DNA of 16,311 nt from JADHMP01 sp964386915 (lineage in GTDB: Bacteria; Bacteroidota; Bacteroidia; Flavobacteriales; Flavobacteriaceae): NCBI GenBank assembly GCA_964386915.1, contig CAYLUQ010000024.1:1-16311 (forward strand), written 5' to 3'. The notes under the pieces were generated by a model, which saw only the letters and a list, made by a program, of their open reading frames with translations, ran no database searches and had not been told where the DNA came from. Made by a program: the position numbers and the translations under genes. Below, in pieces: positions 5,828-14,138 of the stretch. Each line of letters begins with the position of its first letter. The first letter of the stretch is position 1.

Positions 5828-8800
5828 CTAAATTTTTTCTGTTTCTGTTTTAGCCATCATTTCTAAGGCTCGTTTATAGTCGGTAGGCATAACTTTGATA
5901 AAGTTTTTTGCAGTAGCTGGCCATTTAGATAAAATGCGTTCGGCTTTAGCGCTTTTGGCATAATCCACATGATTTTGCAACAGTTGGGCCAAATGTTCAC
6001 GATCTTGATCGGTTAAGTCTTCCAGCTCTACCATTTCTAAATTGAATTTCTTTTGATCAAATTGACCATCTTCACTATAAAGATAGGCAATACCACCGCT
6101 CATACCGGCGGCAAAATTGCGTCCAAAGGAGCCCAAAATAACAGCAATTCCACCGGTCATATATTCGCATCCGTGGTCTCCAATTCCTTCTACCACAGCG
6201 GTGGCACCAGAGTTACGCACACAGAATCGTTCTCCGGCAATTCCGTTTATATAGGCTTCTCCGCCCGTAGCACCATAGAGGGCCACATTGCCCACAATGA
6301 TGTTTTCTTCAGGAACAAAAGTGGCCTTTTCGGGCACCTGGGCTATTATTTTAGCCCCTGATAATCCTTTGCCAAAATAGTCGTTGGCTGTTCCTACCAC
6401 TTTCATATAAAGTCCACGGGTAGCAAAGGCTCCAAAGCTTTGTCCGGCAGTTCCTTTAAAAAGTATGCTCAAAGTATCTTCTGGTAAGCCGGCAGCTCCA
6501 TGTAGTTTAGAAATTTCATTACTCACAATGGCTCCAACGGTTCGATCGGTGTTTTTTATGGTAAACTCTAAATGTTGGACTTCTTTTCTGTAAACAGCCG
6601 GATGGGCTTGTTTAAGAATTTGGAAATCCAACACATGTTGTAAACCGTGATCTTGTTGACGTGTGTTGTATACTTGAACAAAATCAGGCACCTCGGGTTT
6701 AAATAAAATCTTAGAAAGATCAATACCTTGGGCTTTATAGTGCGAAATCGCTTTTTTCATATTGAGTTTTTGCGATTGTCCCACCATTTCAGTTACGGTG
6801 CGGAACCCTAAATCGGCCATGATTTGTCGCAATTCTTCTGCAACAAAATACATATAGTTGATGACATGCTCGGGTTTACCCTTAAAGTTTTTACGCAGTT
6901 CTGGGTCTTGAGTTGCAATGCCCACCGGACAGGTGTTTAGGTGACAGGCACGCATCATGATACAGCCTGAGGCAATGAGGGGAGCCGTTGAAAATCCAAA
7001 CTCTTCTGCTCCAAGCAAACAAGCAATGGCTACATCGCGTCCGGTCTTCATTTGCCCATCGCATTCTAACACAATACGGCTTCTCAGGTCATTCAACACT
7101 AGGGTTTGTTGGGCTTCGGCAATTCCGAGTTCCCAAGGCAATCCGGCATGTTTGAGCGAAGTTAGGGGTGAGGCCCCTGTACCACCATCATAACCCGAGA
7201 TGAGAATTACATCTGCTTTGGCTTTAGCCACACCTGCAGCAATGGTGCCAACACCTACTTCTGAAACCAGTTTAACATTTACACGCGCCTCTCGATTTGC
7301 GTTTTTAAGGTCGTAGATGAGTTGTGCTAAATCTTCAATTGAATAAATATCATGGTGTGGCGGCGGAGAAATTAAGCCTACATAAGGCGTTGAATTTCGA
7401 ACCGATGCAATATAGGGGTTTACCTTGGGTCCAGGTAATTGCCCTCCTTCACCGGGTTTGGCCCCTTGTGCCATTTTTATTTGTATCTCTTTGGCGGAAC
7501 TTAAGTAGTGACTTGAAACGCCAAATCTTCCAGAAGCGACTTGTTTAATGGCACTGTTTTTCCAGTTTCCATCTAGGTCGGGTTGAAAACGATTGGGATC
7601 TTCGCCTCCTTCTCCAGAGTTGCTTTTTCCGCCAATTCGGTTCATGGCGATGGCTAAATTTTCATGCGCTTCTTGACTAATAGAACCCAAAGACATGGCT
7701 CCTGTTTTGAAACGCTTCACAATTTCGGTCCAAGGCTCAACCTGATCAATGGGAATGGGATCAAAACTAGAGAACTCAAACAGCCCTCTTAGGGTCATTA
7801 ACTTTTTGTTTTGTTCGTTTACCATTTTGGCAAAAGCCTCATAGCTCTCGGGTTTGTTTTGACGCACGGCTTGTTGCAAGTGAGCCACTGTGTGTGGGTT
7901 CACGGCATGGGCTTCACCATCTCTTCGCCATCTGTAGTCGCCTCCAATTTCAAGTGACATACCTAAGTTAGATTCGTGCAAATAGGCTTTGCTATGGCGT
8001 TGAGCAATCTCTTTTTCTATCTCATAGAGCCCAACCCCTTCAATGCGTGTAGCAGTGTCACAGAAAAACCGATCGATAAATTTTTGTGAAAGCCCTAAGG
8101 CTTCAAAAATTTGAGCACCTCTATAGGAATGTAAAGTAGAGATACCAATTTTATTCATCACCTTAACAATGCCTTTTGCTATGGCCTTGTTGTAGTTGCT
8201 AATCGCTTTTTCGGGAGATAAATTAAGGTCTTCCGTTTCGGTTTGGTGCTTAATAACTTCATTAACCAAATAGGGGTTAATGGCACTAGCGCCATAGCCA
8301 AAGAGCAAGGCAAAGTGGTGTGGTTCTCTAGGTTCGGCTGATTCTATCAAAATGCCAAAGTGAGAGCGTTTGCCACTTCTTTTCAATGCGTTGTGGGTGT
8401 GAGCACAAGCCAGTAGCATAGGAATAGGAGCTAAGGCGGGAGAAACTCCACGGTCAGAGAGAATCACAATGTTAGCACCGTCTGAAACAGCACGTTCAAT
8501 TTTTTTGATCATCTCTTCCAATGCGTTTTCAAGTCCGTTTAGGCCGCTTTGTGTCTCATACAAAGTGCTCACAGAAACGGTTTTGAAGTCAGGATTTTCT
8601 ATGGCTTTTATCTTATCCAAATCTTCGTTTGAAATCACCGGATTTTGGATTAATAATTTTTTAGCATGTTTTGGAGTAACCTCAAAAATATTATAATCAC
8701 TACCTAGAGAAAGGCTGGTGTCGGTCACAATTTCTTCCCGAATCCCATCAAGGGGTGGGTTGGTGACCTGGGCAAAGAGTTGCTTAAAATAATTATAAAG

Positions 8801-10324
8801 CAATTGAGGTCTGTCTGATAAAACGGCTAGGGGTGTATCGGTTCCCATTGAGCCGATGGCCTCTTTGGCGTCTACCACCATAGGTTTGATGATGGTTTTT
8901 AAATCTTCTTGGGTGTAGCCAAAAATGCGTAAACGGGTTTCAAAATCTTCTTTTTCTTCCGGGGTTTTATTGCCTGTATAGGGCACCTCTTTTAAACGTA
9001 AAAGATTTTCTTTTAACCACTTGCGGTAGGGTCTTTTGGAAGTAATTTCTTTTTTAATTTCTTCATCTTCCACAATTCTACCTTCATCCATGTTCACCAA
9101 GAACATACGACCTGGTTCTAATCGTCCATGTCGCTCAATATTTTCGGGAGCAAGATCTAATACTCCTGTTTCGGAAGACATCACCACATAGCCATCTTTT
9201 GTAACCGAATAGCGGGAGGGTCTCAAGCCGTTTCTGTCGAGCAAGGCGCCAATATATTTTCCATCGGTGAAGGGAATAGAGGCTGGGCCGTCCCAAGGCT
9301 CCATTATACAAGCGTTAAACTCATAGAATGCCTTTTTGTCTTCATCCATAGACTGGTGCTTTTCCCAGGCTTCAGGCACCATCATCATCATTACTTCAGG
9401 CAAGGAGCGCCCAGTGGCTAATAAAAGTTCAACGGCCATGTCCATAGACGCGGAGTCTGATTTTCTAGGCAGGATAACCGGTAATATATTTTTGATATCG
9501 TCTCCAAACAAATCGCTTTGTAGCAATTCTTCGCGGGCTTGCATACGACTGTAATTGCCTCTAAAGGTGTTAATTTCTCCGTTGTGGCACATATAGCGGA
9601 AGGGCTGAGCCAAATCCCAAGTGGGGAAGGTGTTGGTGGAAAATCGTTGATGTACTAACGCTAAACGAGTTACCACAGCTGGATTGGAGAGATCTAAATA
9701 ATAATTTTTAATGTCCTCAGGAATTAGCAACCCTTTATAGATGAGGGTATGAGTAGAGAGGCTAGGCAAATAAAAATATGATGCTTCTGATAGTTTTGAG
9801 CCTGCAATGGTATGCTCACTAATTTTTCGGGCAATGAAAAGTTTTACGTTAAATTCATGCTCCGATAAGCTATCGTCTTTACCAACAAAAACCTGCATGA
9901 TATGTGGTTCGGTTTGGGCGGCTATGCTTCCAACGTGACTTGGGTCAACCGGCACTGTGCGCCAGCCTAAAATTGTGAGGCCTTGTTTTTTAATTTCGTT
10001 TTCAAATACTCCAATACAGTAGTTGCGTTGGTTTTCTTTTTTAGGAAGAAAAACCATTCCCACAGCATATTGATGTACTTCGGGCAATTCAAAGTCACAG
10101 GCATCAACAAGAAAATCATGCGGAATTTCAATGAGAATGCCGGCTCCATCTCCGGTTTTTCCATCGGCACTCACGGCTCCCCTATGTTCTAGTTTGTCTA
10201 GAATATCGAGGGCTTTGTGAATAATATCATTTGTTTTTTTTCCTTGAAGACTACAAATAAACCCTGCTCCACAATTATCGTGTTCGTGGATGGGATCATA
10301 AAGACCTTGTTTTGCTGGCAACAT
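5828..10324 (-). CDS. gltB: Glutamate synthase (NADPH) large subunit
   Basis: The 1498-residue alpha subunit of cytoplasmic GOGAT, full length. The class II glutaminase domain begins at Cys18 (HDNCGAGF), which becomes the N-terminal nucleophile once the 17-residue propeptide is removed; ammonia then moves through an internal channel. A central domain links to the FMN synthase domain (about 800-1190), which shows GGQLPGPKV, the SPPPHHDIYSIEDL segment, ISGYDGGTGASP and LECDGQMKTGRDV. The [3Fe-4S] ligands are C1121, C1127 and C1132 (CIMMRACHLNTC). The C-terminal beta-helix (about 1250-1470) has the glycine-rich repeats, including GATGGEAYINGIAGERF and, around C1386, HGCEYMTGG. It is first in the gltBD operon. 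No exact TAnnTTTG promoter is visible in the 186-bp upstream gap, but an FNR-like dyad lies 80 bases before the ATG. Confidence 0.98.
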   Translation of the reverse strand: MLPAKQGLYDPIHEHDNCGAGFICSLQGKKTNDIIHKALDILDKLEHRGAVSADGKTGDGAGILIEIPHDFLVDACDFELPEVHQYAVGMVFLPKKENQRNYCIGVFENEIKKQGLTILGWRTVPVDPSHVGSIAAQTEPHIMQVFVGKDDSLSEHEFNVKLFIARKISEHTIAGSKLSEASYFYLPSLSTHTLIYKGLLIPEDIKNYYLDLSNPAVVTRLALVHQRFSTNTFPTWDLAQPFRYMCHNGEINTFRGNYSRMQAREELLQSDLFGDDIKNILPVILPRKSDSASMDMAVELLLATGRSLPEVMMMMVPEAWEKHQSMDEDKKAFYEFNACIMEPWDGPASIPFTDGKYIGALLDRNGLRPSRYSVTKDGYVVMSSETGVLDLAPENIERHGRLEPGRMFLVNMDEGRIVEDEEIKKEITSKRPYRKWLKENLLRLKEVPYTGNKTPEEKEDFETRLRIFGYTQEDLKTIIKPMVVDAKEAIGSMGTDTPLAVLSDRPQLLYNYFKQLFAQVTNPPLDGIREEIVTDTSLSLGSDYNIFEVTPKHAKKLLIQNPVISNEDLDKIKAIENPDFKTVSVSTLYETQSGLNGLENALEEMIKKIERAVSDGANIVILSDRGVSPALAPIPMLLACAHTHNALKRSGKRSHFGILIESAEPREPHHFALLFGYGASAINPYLVNEVIKHQTETEDLNLSPEKAISNYNKAIAKGIVKVMNKIGISTLHSYRGAQIFEALGLSQKFIDRFFCDTATRIEGVGLYEIEKEIAQRHSKAYLHESNLGMSLEIGGDYRWRRDGEAHAVNPHTVAHLQQAVRQNKPESYEAFAKMVNEQNKKLMTLRGLFEFSSFDPIPIDQVEPWTEIVKRFKTGAMSLGSISQEAHENLAIAMNRIGGKSNSGEGGEDPNRFQPDLDGNWKNSAIKQVASGRFGVSSHYLSSAKEIQIKMAQGAKPGEGGQLPGPKVNPYIASVRNSTPYVGLISPPPHHDIYSIEDLAQLIYDLKNANREARVNVKLVSEVGVGTIAAGVAKAKADVILISGYDGGTGASPLTSLKHAGLPWELGIAEAQQTLVLNDLRSRIVLECDGQMKTGRDVAIACLLGAEEFGFSTAPLIASGCIMMRACHLNTCPVGIATQDPELRKNFKGKPEHVINYMYFVAEELRQIMADLGFRTVTEMVGQSQKLNMKKAISHYKAQGIDLSKILFKPEVPDFVQVYNTRQQDHGLQHVLDFQILKQAHPAVYRKEVQHLEFTIKNTDRTVGAIVSNEISKLHGAAGLPEDTLSILFKGTAGQSFGAFATRGLYMKVVGTANDYFGKGLSGAKIIAQVPEKATFVPEENIIVGNVALYGATGGEAYINGIAGERFCVRNSGATAVVEGIGDHGCEYMTGGIAVILGSFGRNFAAGMSGGIAYLYSEDGQFDQKKFNLEMVELEDLTDQDREHLAQLLQNHVDYAKSAKAERILSKWPATAKNFIKVMPTDYKRALEMMAKTETEKI

Positions 10325-10403
10325 AGATTATTTTTTAAAAGGATAACGAAATTACGAATACTTTCTAAGATAGCCCTTGGTGTTTAAACTCTTCTGCTGC
10401 TGT

Positions 10404-10421
10404 TTTTGAAATTAATCAAAA
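10404..10421. promoter_or_regulatory. 18-bp dyad resembling a CRP/FNR-family operator between gltB and anmK
   Basis: TTTTGA-AATTAA-TCAAAA has perfect 6-base arms. Its core, TTGAA-ATTA-ATCAA, matches nine of the ten fixed bases of the classic FNR box TTGAT-N4-ATCAA. It sits about midway in the divergent 186-bp gap, 79 bases from the gltB start and 89 from the anmK start, a reasonable place for an upstream regulator. AT-rich intergenic DNA yields such dyads by chance, and the regulator is unknown. The rest of this gap (10325-10510) shows no other feature I can support. Confidence 0.35.
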
Positions 10422-10510
10422 TAAATTCACTTTTTTTACTAAAAATTAAATGAATCCAACAAAGATTGAGATATTGACAAATTACCCTAAGAATCATAAA
10501 CTGTTTTAAA

Positions 10511-11584
10511 TTGACAGAAGAGCTAGCCACATACAAGGTTTTGGGTGTAATGTCGGGCACATCTTTAGATGGTCTTGACTTGGCCGATTGTCATTTTTCA
10601 CTTCAGGAGGGGGGGAAGTGGCAATATGCCATTAAGGCAGCCGAAACCCTTCCGTATACACCAGAATGGATAACCAAACTAAACAAGGCCCACACTCTTG
10701 CTCATGCTGAATTAGCAGAACTTGACCGGGCTTACACACAATGGTTGTCGAAAACCCTCGGGAGTTTTATAAAAAAGCAAAAGGACACCCATTTTGACGC
10801 TGTATGTTCTCATGGTCATACGGTTTTACACCAGCCCGAAAAGGGTATTACCTTGCAAATGGGCAATCTGCCAACTCTAGTAGAACATCTTCCATGTCCT
10901 GCGATTTGCGATTTTAGAACTCAAGATGTAGCCCTAGGTGGTCAAGGTGCTCCCCTTGTTCCCGTGGGAGATCAATTGTTATTTGCCGATTATGACGGCT
11001 GCCTCAATTTAGGGGGCTTTGCAAATCTTTCTAAAATGTTTCACACTCCCCCTATGGCCTATGATATTTGTGCGTTTAACCGAATTTTAAACCCCCTTGC
11101 ACAACAATTGGGGCATCCTTATGATGAGGAGGGGCGTTTGGCTTCAAAAGGACGTCTGATACAACCCCTTTTTGATGCTCTAAATCAATTGCCTTTTTAT
11201 GCCCAATCAGGGCCAAAATCTTTGGGTAGAGAATGGGTGGAGGCTGCGGTAGACCCACTTTTGAATCGTTTTAGCTCCGAAACTGTAGAAGATCTTTTGC
11301 ATACCTGTGTGCATCATTGTGCCTATCAAATTGGTGCTCATTGGCAACGGGGTGAGCGTGTTCTTCTTTCTGGGGGTGGGGCGCACAATGCTTTTTTTGT
11401 AGCGGTATTAGCCACCTATTCTAAGGCTCATTTTGTGTTGCCCAATGATTTAACAATAAACTTTAAAGAAGCCCTTGTTTTTGGATTTTTAGGAGTGCTT
11501 AAAATGCGAGAAGAAATAAATTGTTATGCTGCTGTTACGGGAGCACAGCATGACCATGTGGCAGGAAAAATATTTTTTCCTTGA
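10511..11584 (+). CDS. anmK: Anhydro-N-acetylmuramic acid kinase (TTG start)
   Basis: A 357-residue cytoplasmic sugar kinase of the ASKHA fold. It opens the 1,6-anhydro ring of anhydro-MurNAc and phosphorylates it to MurNAc-6-phosphate, recycling peptidoglycan. Visible motifs are the ATP phosphate loop VMSGTSLDGLD (13-23), the substrate segment HGHTVLHQP (101-109), DFRTQDVALGGQGAPLVP (134-151), LNLGGFANLS (165-174) and the adenosine motif LLSGGGAHN (285-293). The catalytic Asp is probably D185 in YDICAFNRILN, where enterobacterial enzymes read DTGPGN; the DICxxN form is what I expect of Bacteroidota members. The start is TTG at 10511: an in-frame TGA lies at 10475 with no ATG after it, and the first ATG (10552) would remove the first strand of the phosphate-loop domain. 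No MurNAc-6-P etherase (murQ) gene is in the window. Confidence 0.92.
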   Translation: MTEELATYKVLGVMSGTSLDGLDLADCHFSLQEGGKWQYAIKAAETLPYTPEWITKLNKAHTLAHAELAELDRAYTQWLSKTLGSFIKKQKDTHFDAVCSHGHTVLHQPEKGITLQMGNLPTLVEHLPCPAICDFRTQDVALGGQGAPLVPVGDQLLFADYDGCLNLGGFANLSKMFHTPPMAYDICAFNRILNPLAQQLGHPYDEEGRLASKGRLIQPLFDALNQLPFYAQSGPKSLGREWVEAAVDPLLNRFSSETVEDLLHTCVHHCAYQIGAHWQRGERVLLSGGGAHNAFFVAVLATYSKAHFVLPNDLTINFKEALVFGFLGVLKMREEINCYAAVTGAQHDHVAGKIFFP

Positions 11585-11608
11585 ATGTAGAATCTTTTGG
11601 AATTTTAA

Positions 11609-11616
11609 TACATTTG
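11609..11616 (+). promoter_or_regulatory. -7 promoter element (TACATTTG) of nhaD
   Basis: An exact match to TAnnTTTG, 47 bases before the nhaD ATG, in the 79-bp anmK-nhaD gap. There is no TTG at a suitable -33 spacing. It supports an nhaD start independent of anmK but does not exclude read-through, as no terminator is visible in the gap. Confidence 0.45.
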
Positions 11617-11663
11617 AAAGCTCCTCTAATAAAAACCGAAATAAAAAATTAATTTAAACTTAT

Positions 11664-12995
11664 ATGGAAACCCTTCTAGTTGCCATTTTTGTATTGGGCT
11701 ATTTGGCCATAACCTTAGAGCATACCCTTAAAGTTGACAAACTCATTCCTGCTCTAGCCATGATGGCTTTTTTGTGGGCTTTCATATCGTTGTTTCACCT
11801 CCCGGTTTTTGAAGTCAACACCGAACTCAAAGAATTGGAACCTACCCATTTGGAGGAAATTTTACTTCATCATTTAGGTAAAACAGCCGAAATCATTATC
11901 TTTTTACTGGGGGCTATGACCATTGTAGAAATCATTGACTACTTCAATGGTTTCTTTACGATTAAAAACTTTATCAAAACCAAAAGTAAAAAGGGGCTGT
12001 TGTGGATTTTTTCCATCCTAGCTTTTGTGTTATCGGCTATCATAGACAATTTAACGGCTACAATTGTGTTAATTACCATCCTGCAAAAGGTGATCCCCAC
12101 TCGAGAGACCCGTCTTTGGTTTGCGGGTATGATCATCATTGCAGCTAATGCAGGGGGTGCCTGGTCGCCTATTGGCGATGTGACCACCACCATGTTGTGG
12201 ATTGCCAAAAAAGTAACCACAGGAAAATTAATTGGATATGTATTAGTACCCTCTTTAGTTTGTTTGGTGCTTCCCACCTTTATTGCTTCCACTCTATCTG
12301 CTTTTAAAGGAGAAATAGAATTACCTGAAAATGAAGAATCAGGAGAAACACACCGCAGGGGAGCTGCCATGTTGTATTTAGGTCTATCGGCTATCATTTT
12401 TGTGCCTGTTTTTAAAACCTTAACCCATTTGCCACCCTATGTGGGGATGATGTTATCCTTAGCGGTGGTTGCCACCTTTGCCGAAATTTTCAGCAAAGCC
12501 AAAATCAGCATCAGTTCAGTAGATATTGAAAGCGATGCACACGCCACGGCCAGCCCCGTTCATAAATCGTTGTCTAAAATTGAACTTCCAAGTATTTTAT
12601 TTTTTCTCGGCATTCTTCTAGCCGTCGCGGCTTTAGAGTCGTTAGGGATGCTGTTTCATTTTGCTGAAGGGCTAAACAGTACCATTCCCAACACCGACCT
12701 TGTAATTGCTTTATTGGGAGTTGGGTCTGCGGTTATTGATAATGTGCCTTTGGTGGCCGCCAGTATTGGAATGTTTTCTCAAGAAGTAGACAATCCACTA
12801 TGGCATTTGATTGCCTATGCAGCCGGAACTGGAGGCAGTATGCTTATCATTGGCTCCGCTGCCGGAGTTGTGGCCATGGGGATGGAAAAAATTGATTTTT
12901 TCTGGTATTTGAAAAAAATTGCCTGGTTGGCACTACTCGGATTTTTAGGAGGTTTTATAACCTTTGTGCTTATGCGAGATTTTATCTTCTCCTAA
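11664..12995 (+). CDS. nhaD: NhaD-type Na+/H+ antiporter
   Basis: A 443-residue inner-membrane antiporter of the ion transporter (ArsB/NhaD) superfamily, with about ten to twelve hydrophobic segments. It exports Na+ (often also Li+) in exchange for protons. The two inverted halves each carry the hallmark re-entrant motif: SAIIDNLTAT (124-133) and SAVIDNVPLVAA (355-366). Each is followed by a Gly-rich segment, AANAGGAWSPIGDVTT (160-175) and AGTGGSMLIIGSAAGV (387-402). The acidic, poorly conserved stretches at 215-231 and 281-300 should be loops. It begins at ATG 11664 with the N-terminal helix intact and is of usual length. The gene lies 51 bp before the exbB operon; both concern ion-gradient energy at the inner membrane, which may explain the linkage. 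Confidence 0.95.
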   Translation: METLLVAIFVLGYLAITLEHTLKVDKLIPALAMMAFLWAFISLFHLPVFEVNTELKELEPTHLEEILLHHLGKTAEIIIFLLGAMTIVEIIDYFNGFFTIKNFIKTKSKKGLLWIFSILAFVLSAIIDNLTATIVLITILQKVIPTRETRLWFAGMIIIAANAGGAWSPIGDVTTTMLWIAKKVTTGKLIGYVLVPSLVCLVLPTFIASTLSAFKGEIELPENEESGETHRRGAAMLYLGLSAIIFVPVFKTLTHLPPYVGMMLSLAVVATFAEIFSKAKISISSVDIESDAHATASPVHKSLSKIELPSILFFLGILLAVAALESLGMLFHFAEGLNSTIPNTDLVIALLGVGSAVIDNVPLVAASIGMFSQEVDNPLWHLIAYAAGTGGSMLIIGSAAGVVAMGMEKIDFFWYLKKIAWLALLGFLGGFITFVLMRDFIFS

Positions 12996-13001
12996 TCACA
13001 A

Positions 13002-13009
13002 TATTTTTG
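13002..13009 (+). promoter_or_regulatory. -7 promoter element (TATTTTTG) of the exbB-exbD-tonB-folC operon
   Basis: An exact TAnnTTTG match, 37 bases before the exbB ATG and only 6 bases after the nhaD stop. At the 19-base spacing the upstream trinucleotide is TTT rather than TTG. The expected transcript start is near 13016. Confidence 0.45.
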
Positions 13010-13033
13010 ATACCTTCATCGTTGAAATGGTAT
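13010..13033 (+). other. Imperfect hairpin in the exbB leader
   Basis: ATACC and TTCA pair with TGAA and GGTAT around a TCGT loop, with two unpaired bases (AT) on the right arm. It covers the presumed transcription start just before exbB. There is no T tail, so it is not a classical terminator for nhaD; it may be an operator or have no role. Confidence 0.25.
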
Positions 13034-13046
13034 AGCCTTTAAACAG

Positions 13047-13727
13047 ATGAATCGTATAGCTTTATTTCTTCAAGAAACCCCCCTTCAAACTGAAAAAACC
13101 CTCTCCCTACTAGAACTCATTCAAAACGGTGGTTTGGGTGGTCAAATTATCATTGGGGTTTTAATGCTCTTGCTCTTGATGGTGGTTTATATATATTTTG
13201 AACGGTTGTTTACCATTCGAGAAGCGGTTAAAATTTCACCCAATTTTATGACCCAAATAAGAACCTATGTGCTCAATGGTAAAATTGACAATGCTCAACA
13301 AATATGTTTGGCAGAAAACAAACCTGTGGCACGTCTCATTTCCAAGGGCCTCAGCCGAATAGGTAGACCCCTAGAAGACATCAATTCTACTATTGAAAAT
13401 GCGGGTCGCTTGGAGGTATACAAGCTGGAAAAAAATGTAAGTATTTTAGCTACCATTGCGGGTGCGGCTCCCATGCTGGGGTTTTTAGGCACGGTGATTG
13501 GTATGATTTTATCCATTTTTGAAATTTCAAATGCCGGAGGGAATATTGATATGCAACTACTGGCAGATGGACTCTATACCGCCATGACAACTACTGTTGC
13601 AGGATTGATTGTGGGTATTTTGGGCTATATAACCTACAACCATTTGGTGGTAAAAACCGATAAGGTAGTCTATCAAATGGAAGCCTCCAGTTTGGAGTTT
13701 TTGGATTTGTTGAACGAACCTGCATAA
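13047..13727 (+). CDS. exbB: MotA/TolQ/ExbB proton-channel family protein
   Basis: A 226-residue inner-membrane subunit of the Ton motor. With ExbD it forms the proton-conducting complex that energises TonB. The first membrane helix lies at about 33-52 (IIIGVLMLLLLMVVYIYFE), followed by a cytoplasmic domain with the repeated-Glu helix ENAGRLEVYKLEKNVSILATIAG. The family's signature comes next: APMLGFLGTVIGM (141-153) in the second helix and TAMTTTVAGLIVGI (178-191) in the third. Topology and length are as expected. The ATG at 13047 gives the usual short N-terminal tail (LLELIQNGGLGGQ) before helix one. It is the first gene of a compact operon, with exbD starting 3 bases after its stop. TolQ is a close relative, but a TonB-like third gene makes the ExbB role more likely. 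Confidence 0.93.
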   Translation: MNRIALFLQETPLQTEKTLSLLELIQNGGLGGQIIIGVLMLLLLMVVYIYFERLFTIREAVKISPNFMTQIRTYVLNGKIDNAQQICLAENKPVARLISKGLSRIGRPLEDINSTIENAGRLEVYKLEKNVSILATIAGAAPMLGFLGTVIGMILSIFEISNAGGNIDMQLLADGLYTAMTTTVAGLIVGILGYITYNHLVVKTDKVVYQMEASSLEFLDLLNEPA

Positions 13728-13730
13728 ACC

Positions 13731-14126
13731 ATGCAACTGAGAGGAAGAAACAAAATTAAGCCCGAATTCAACATGTCGTCTATGACGGATGTGGTGTTTT
13801 TACTCTTGATTTTTTTTATGATTGCTTCCACACTTGCTAAACAACTCAACACCATAGAAGTCAAATTACCCCAAGCAGACGGAAAGTCTGAAAATAGAAA
13901 TACAGTTGCCGTAACCATTAAGACTTCTGGTCGTTTTTATATTGATGAGCAATCTATATCGAAACGCAATTTAGAGCGAAGCCTCATTAGAAAAATGCAA
14001 ACGCTCAATACTCCATCTGTTATTTTGAGAGCTGATAAATCAGTGCCCTTAGACGATGTGGTTTTTGTCATGAACATTGCCAACAAAAATGGTATAAAAA
14101 TTGTGCTGGCCGTAGATGCCCAATAA
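13731..14126 (+). CDS. exbD: ExbD/TolR-family biopolymer transport protein
   Basis: A 131-residue partner of ExbB. The short cytoplasmic N-terminus (RGRNKIKPEFNMSS) precedes the single membrane helix (about 20-36, TDVVFLLLIFFMIAS). Asp20 in SMTDVVFLLLIFFM corresponds to the proton-carrying Asp of E. coli ExbD and is present, so the channel should be active. The periplasmic domain (about 40-131) ends with the typical VILRADKSVPLDDVVFVM and KIVLAVDAQ strands. It starts 3 bases after exbB and is followed after 12 bases by the tonB-like gene, so all three should be made together. Confidence 0.93.
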   Translation: MQLRGRNKIKPEFNMSSMTDVVFLLLIFFMIASTLAKQLNTIEVKLPQADGKSENRNTVAVTIKTSGRFYIDEQSISKRNLERSLIRKMQTLNTPSVILRADKSVPLDDVVFVMNIANKNGIKIVLAVDAQ

Positions 14127-14138
14127 AGTGAGCTCAAG

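Noticed and set aside
5828..10324. Several plus-strand open frames opposite gltB
   Set aside because: gltB is intact and conserved throughout; the opposite frames are short and featureless.
10474..10502. TTGACA-17-TAAACT, resembling an E. coli sigma-70 promoter before anmK
   Set aside because: Other promoters here follow the Bacteroidota TAnnTTTG pattern, and the -10-like part matches only four of six bases.
11939..12397. Minus-strand open frame of 152 codons inside nhaD
   Set aside because: It is the antisense shadow of a conserved transporter; its translation has no domain or signal features.
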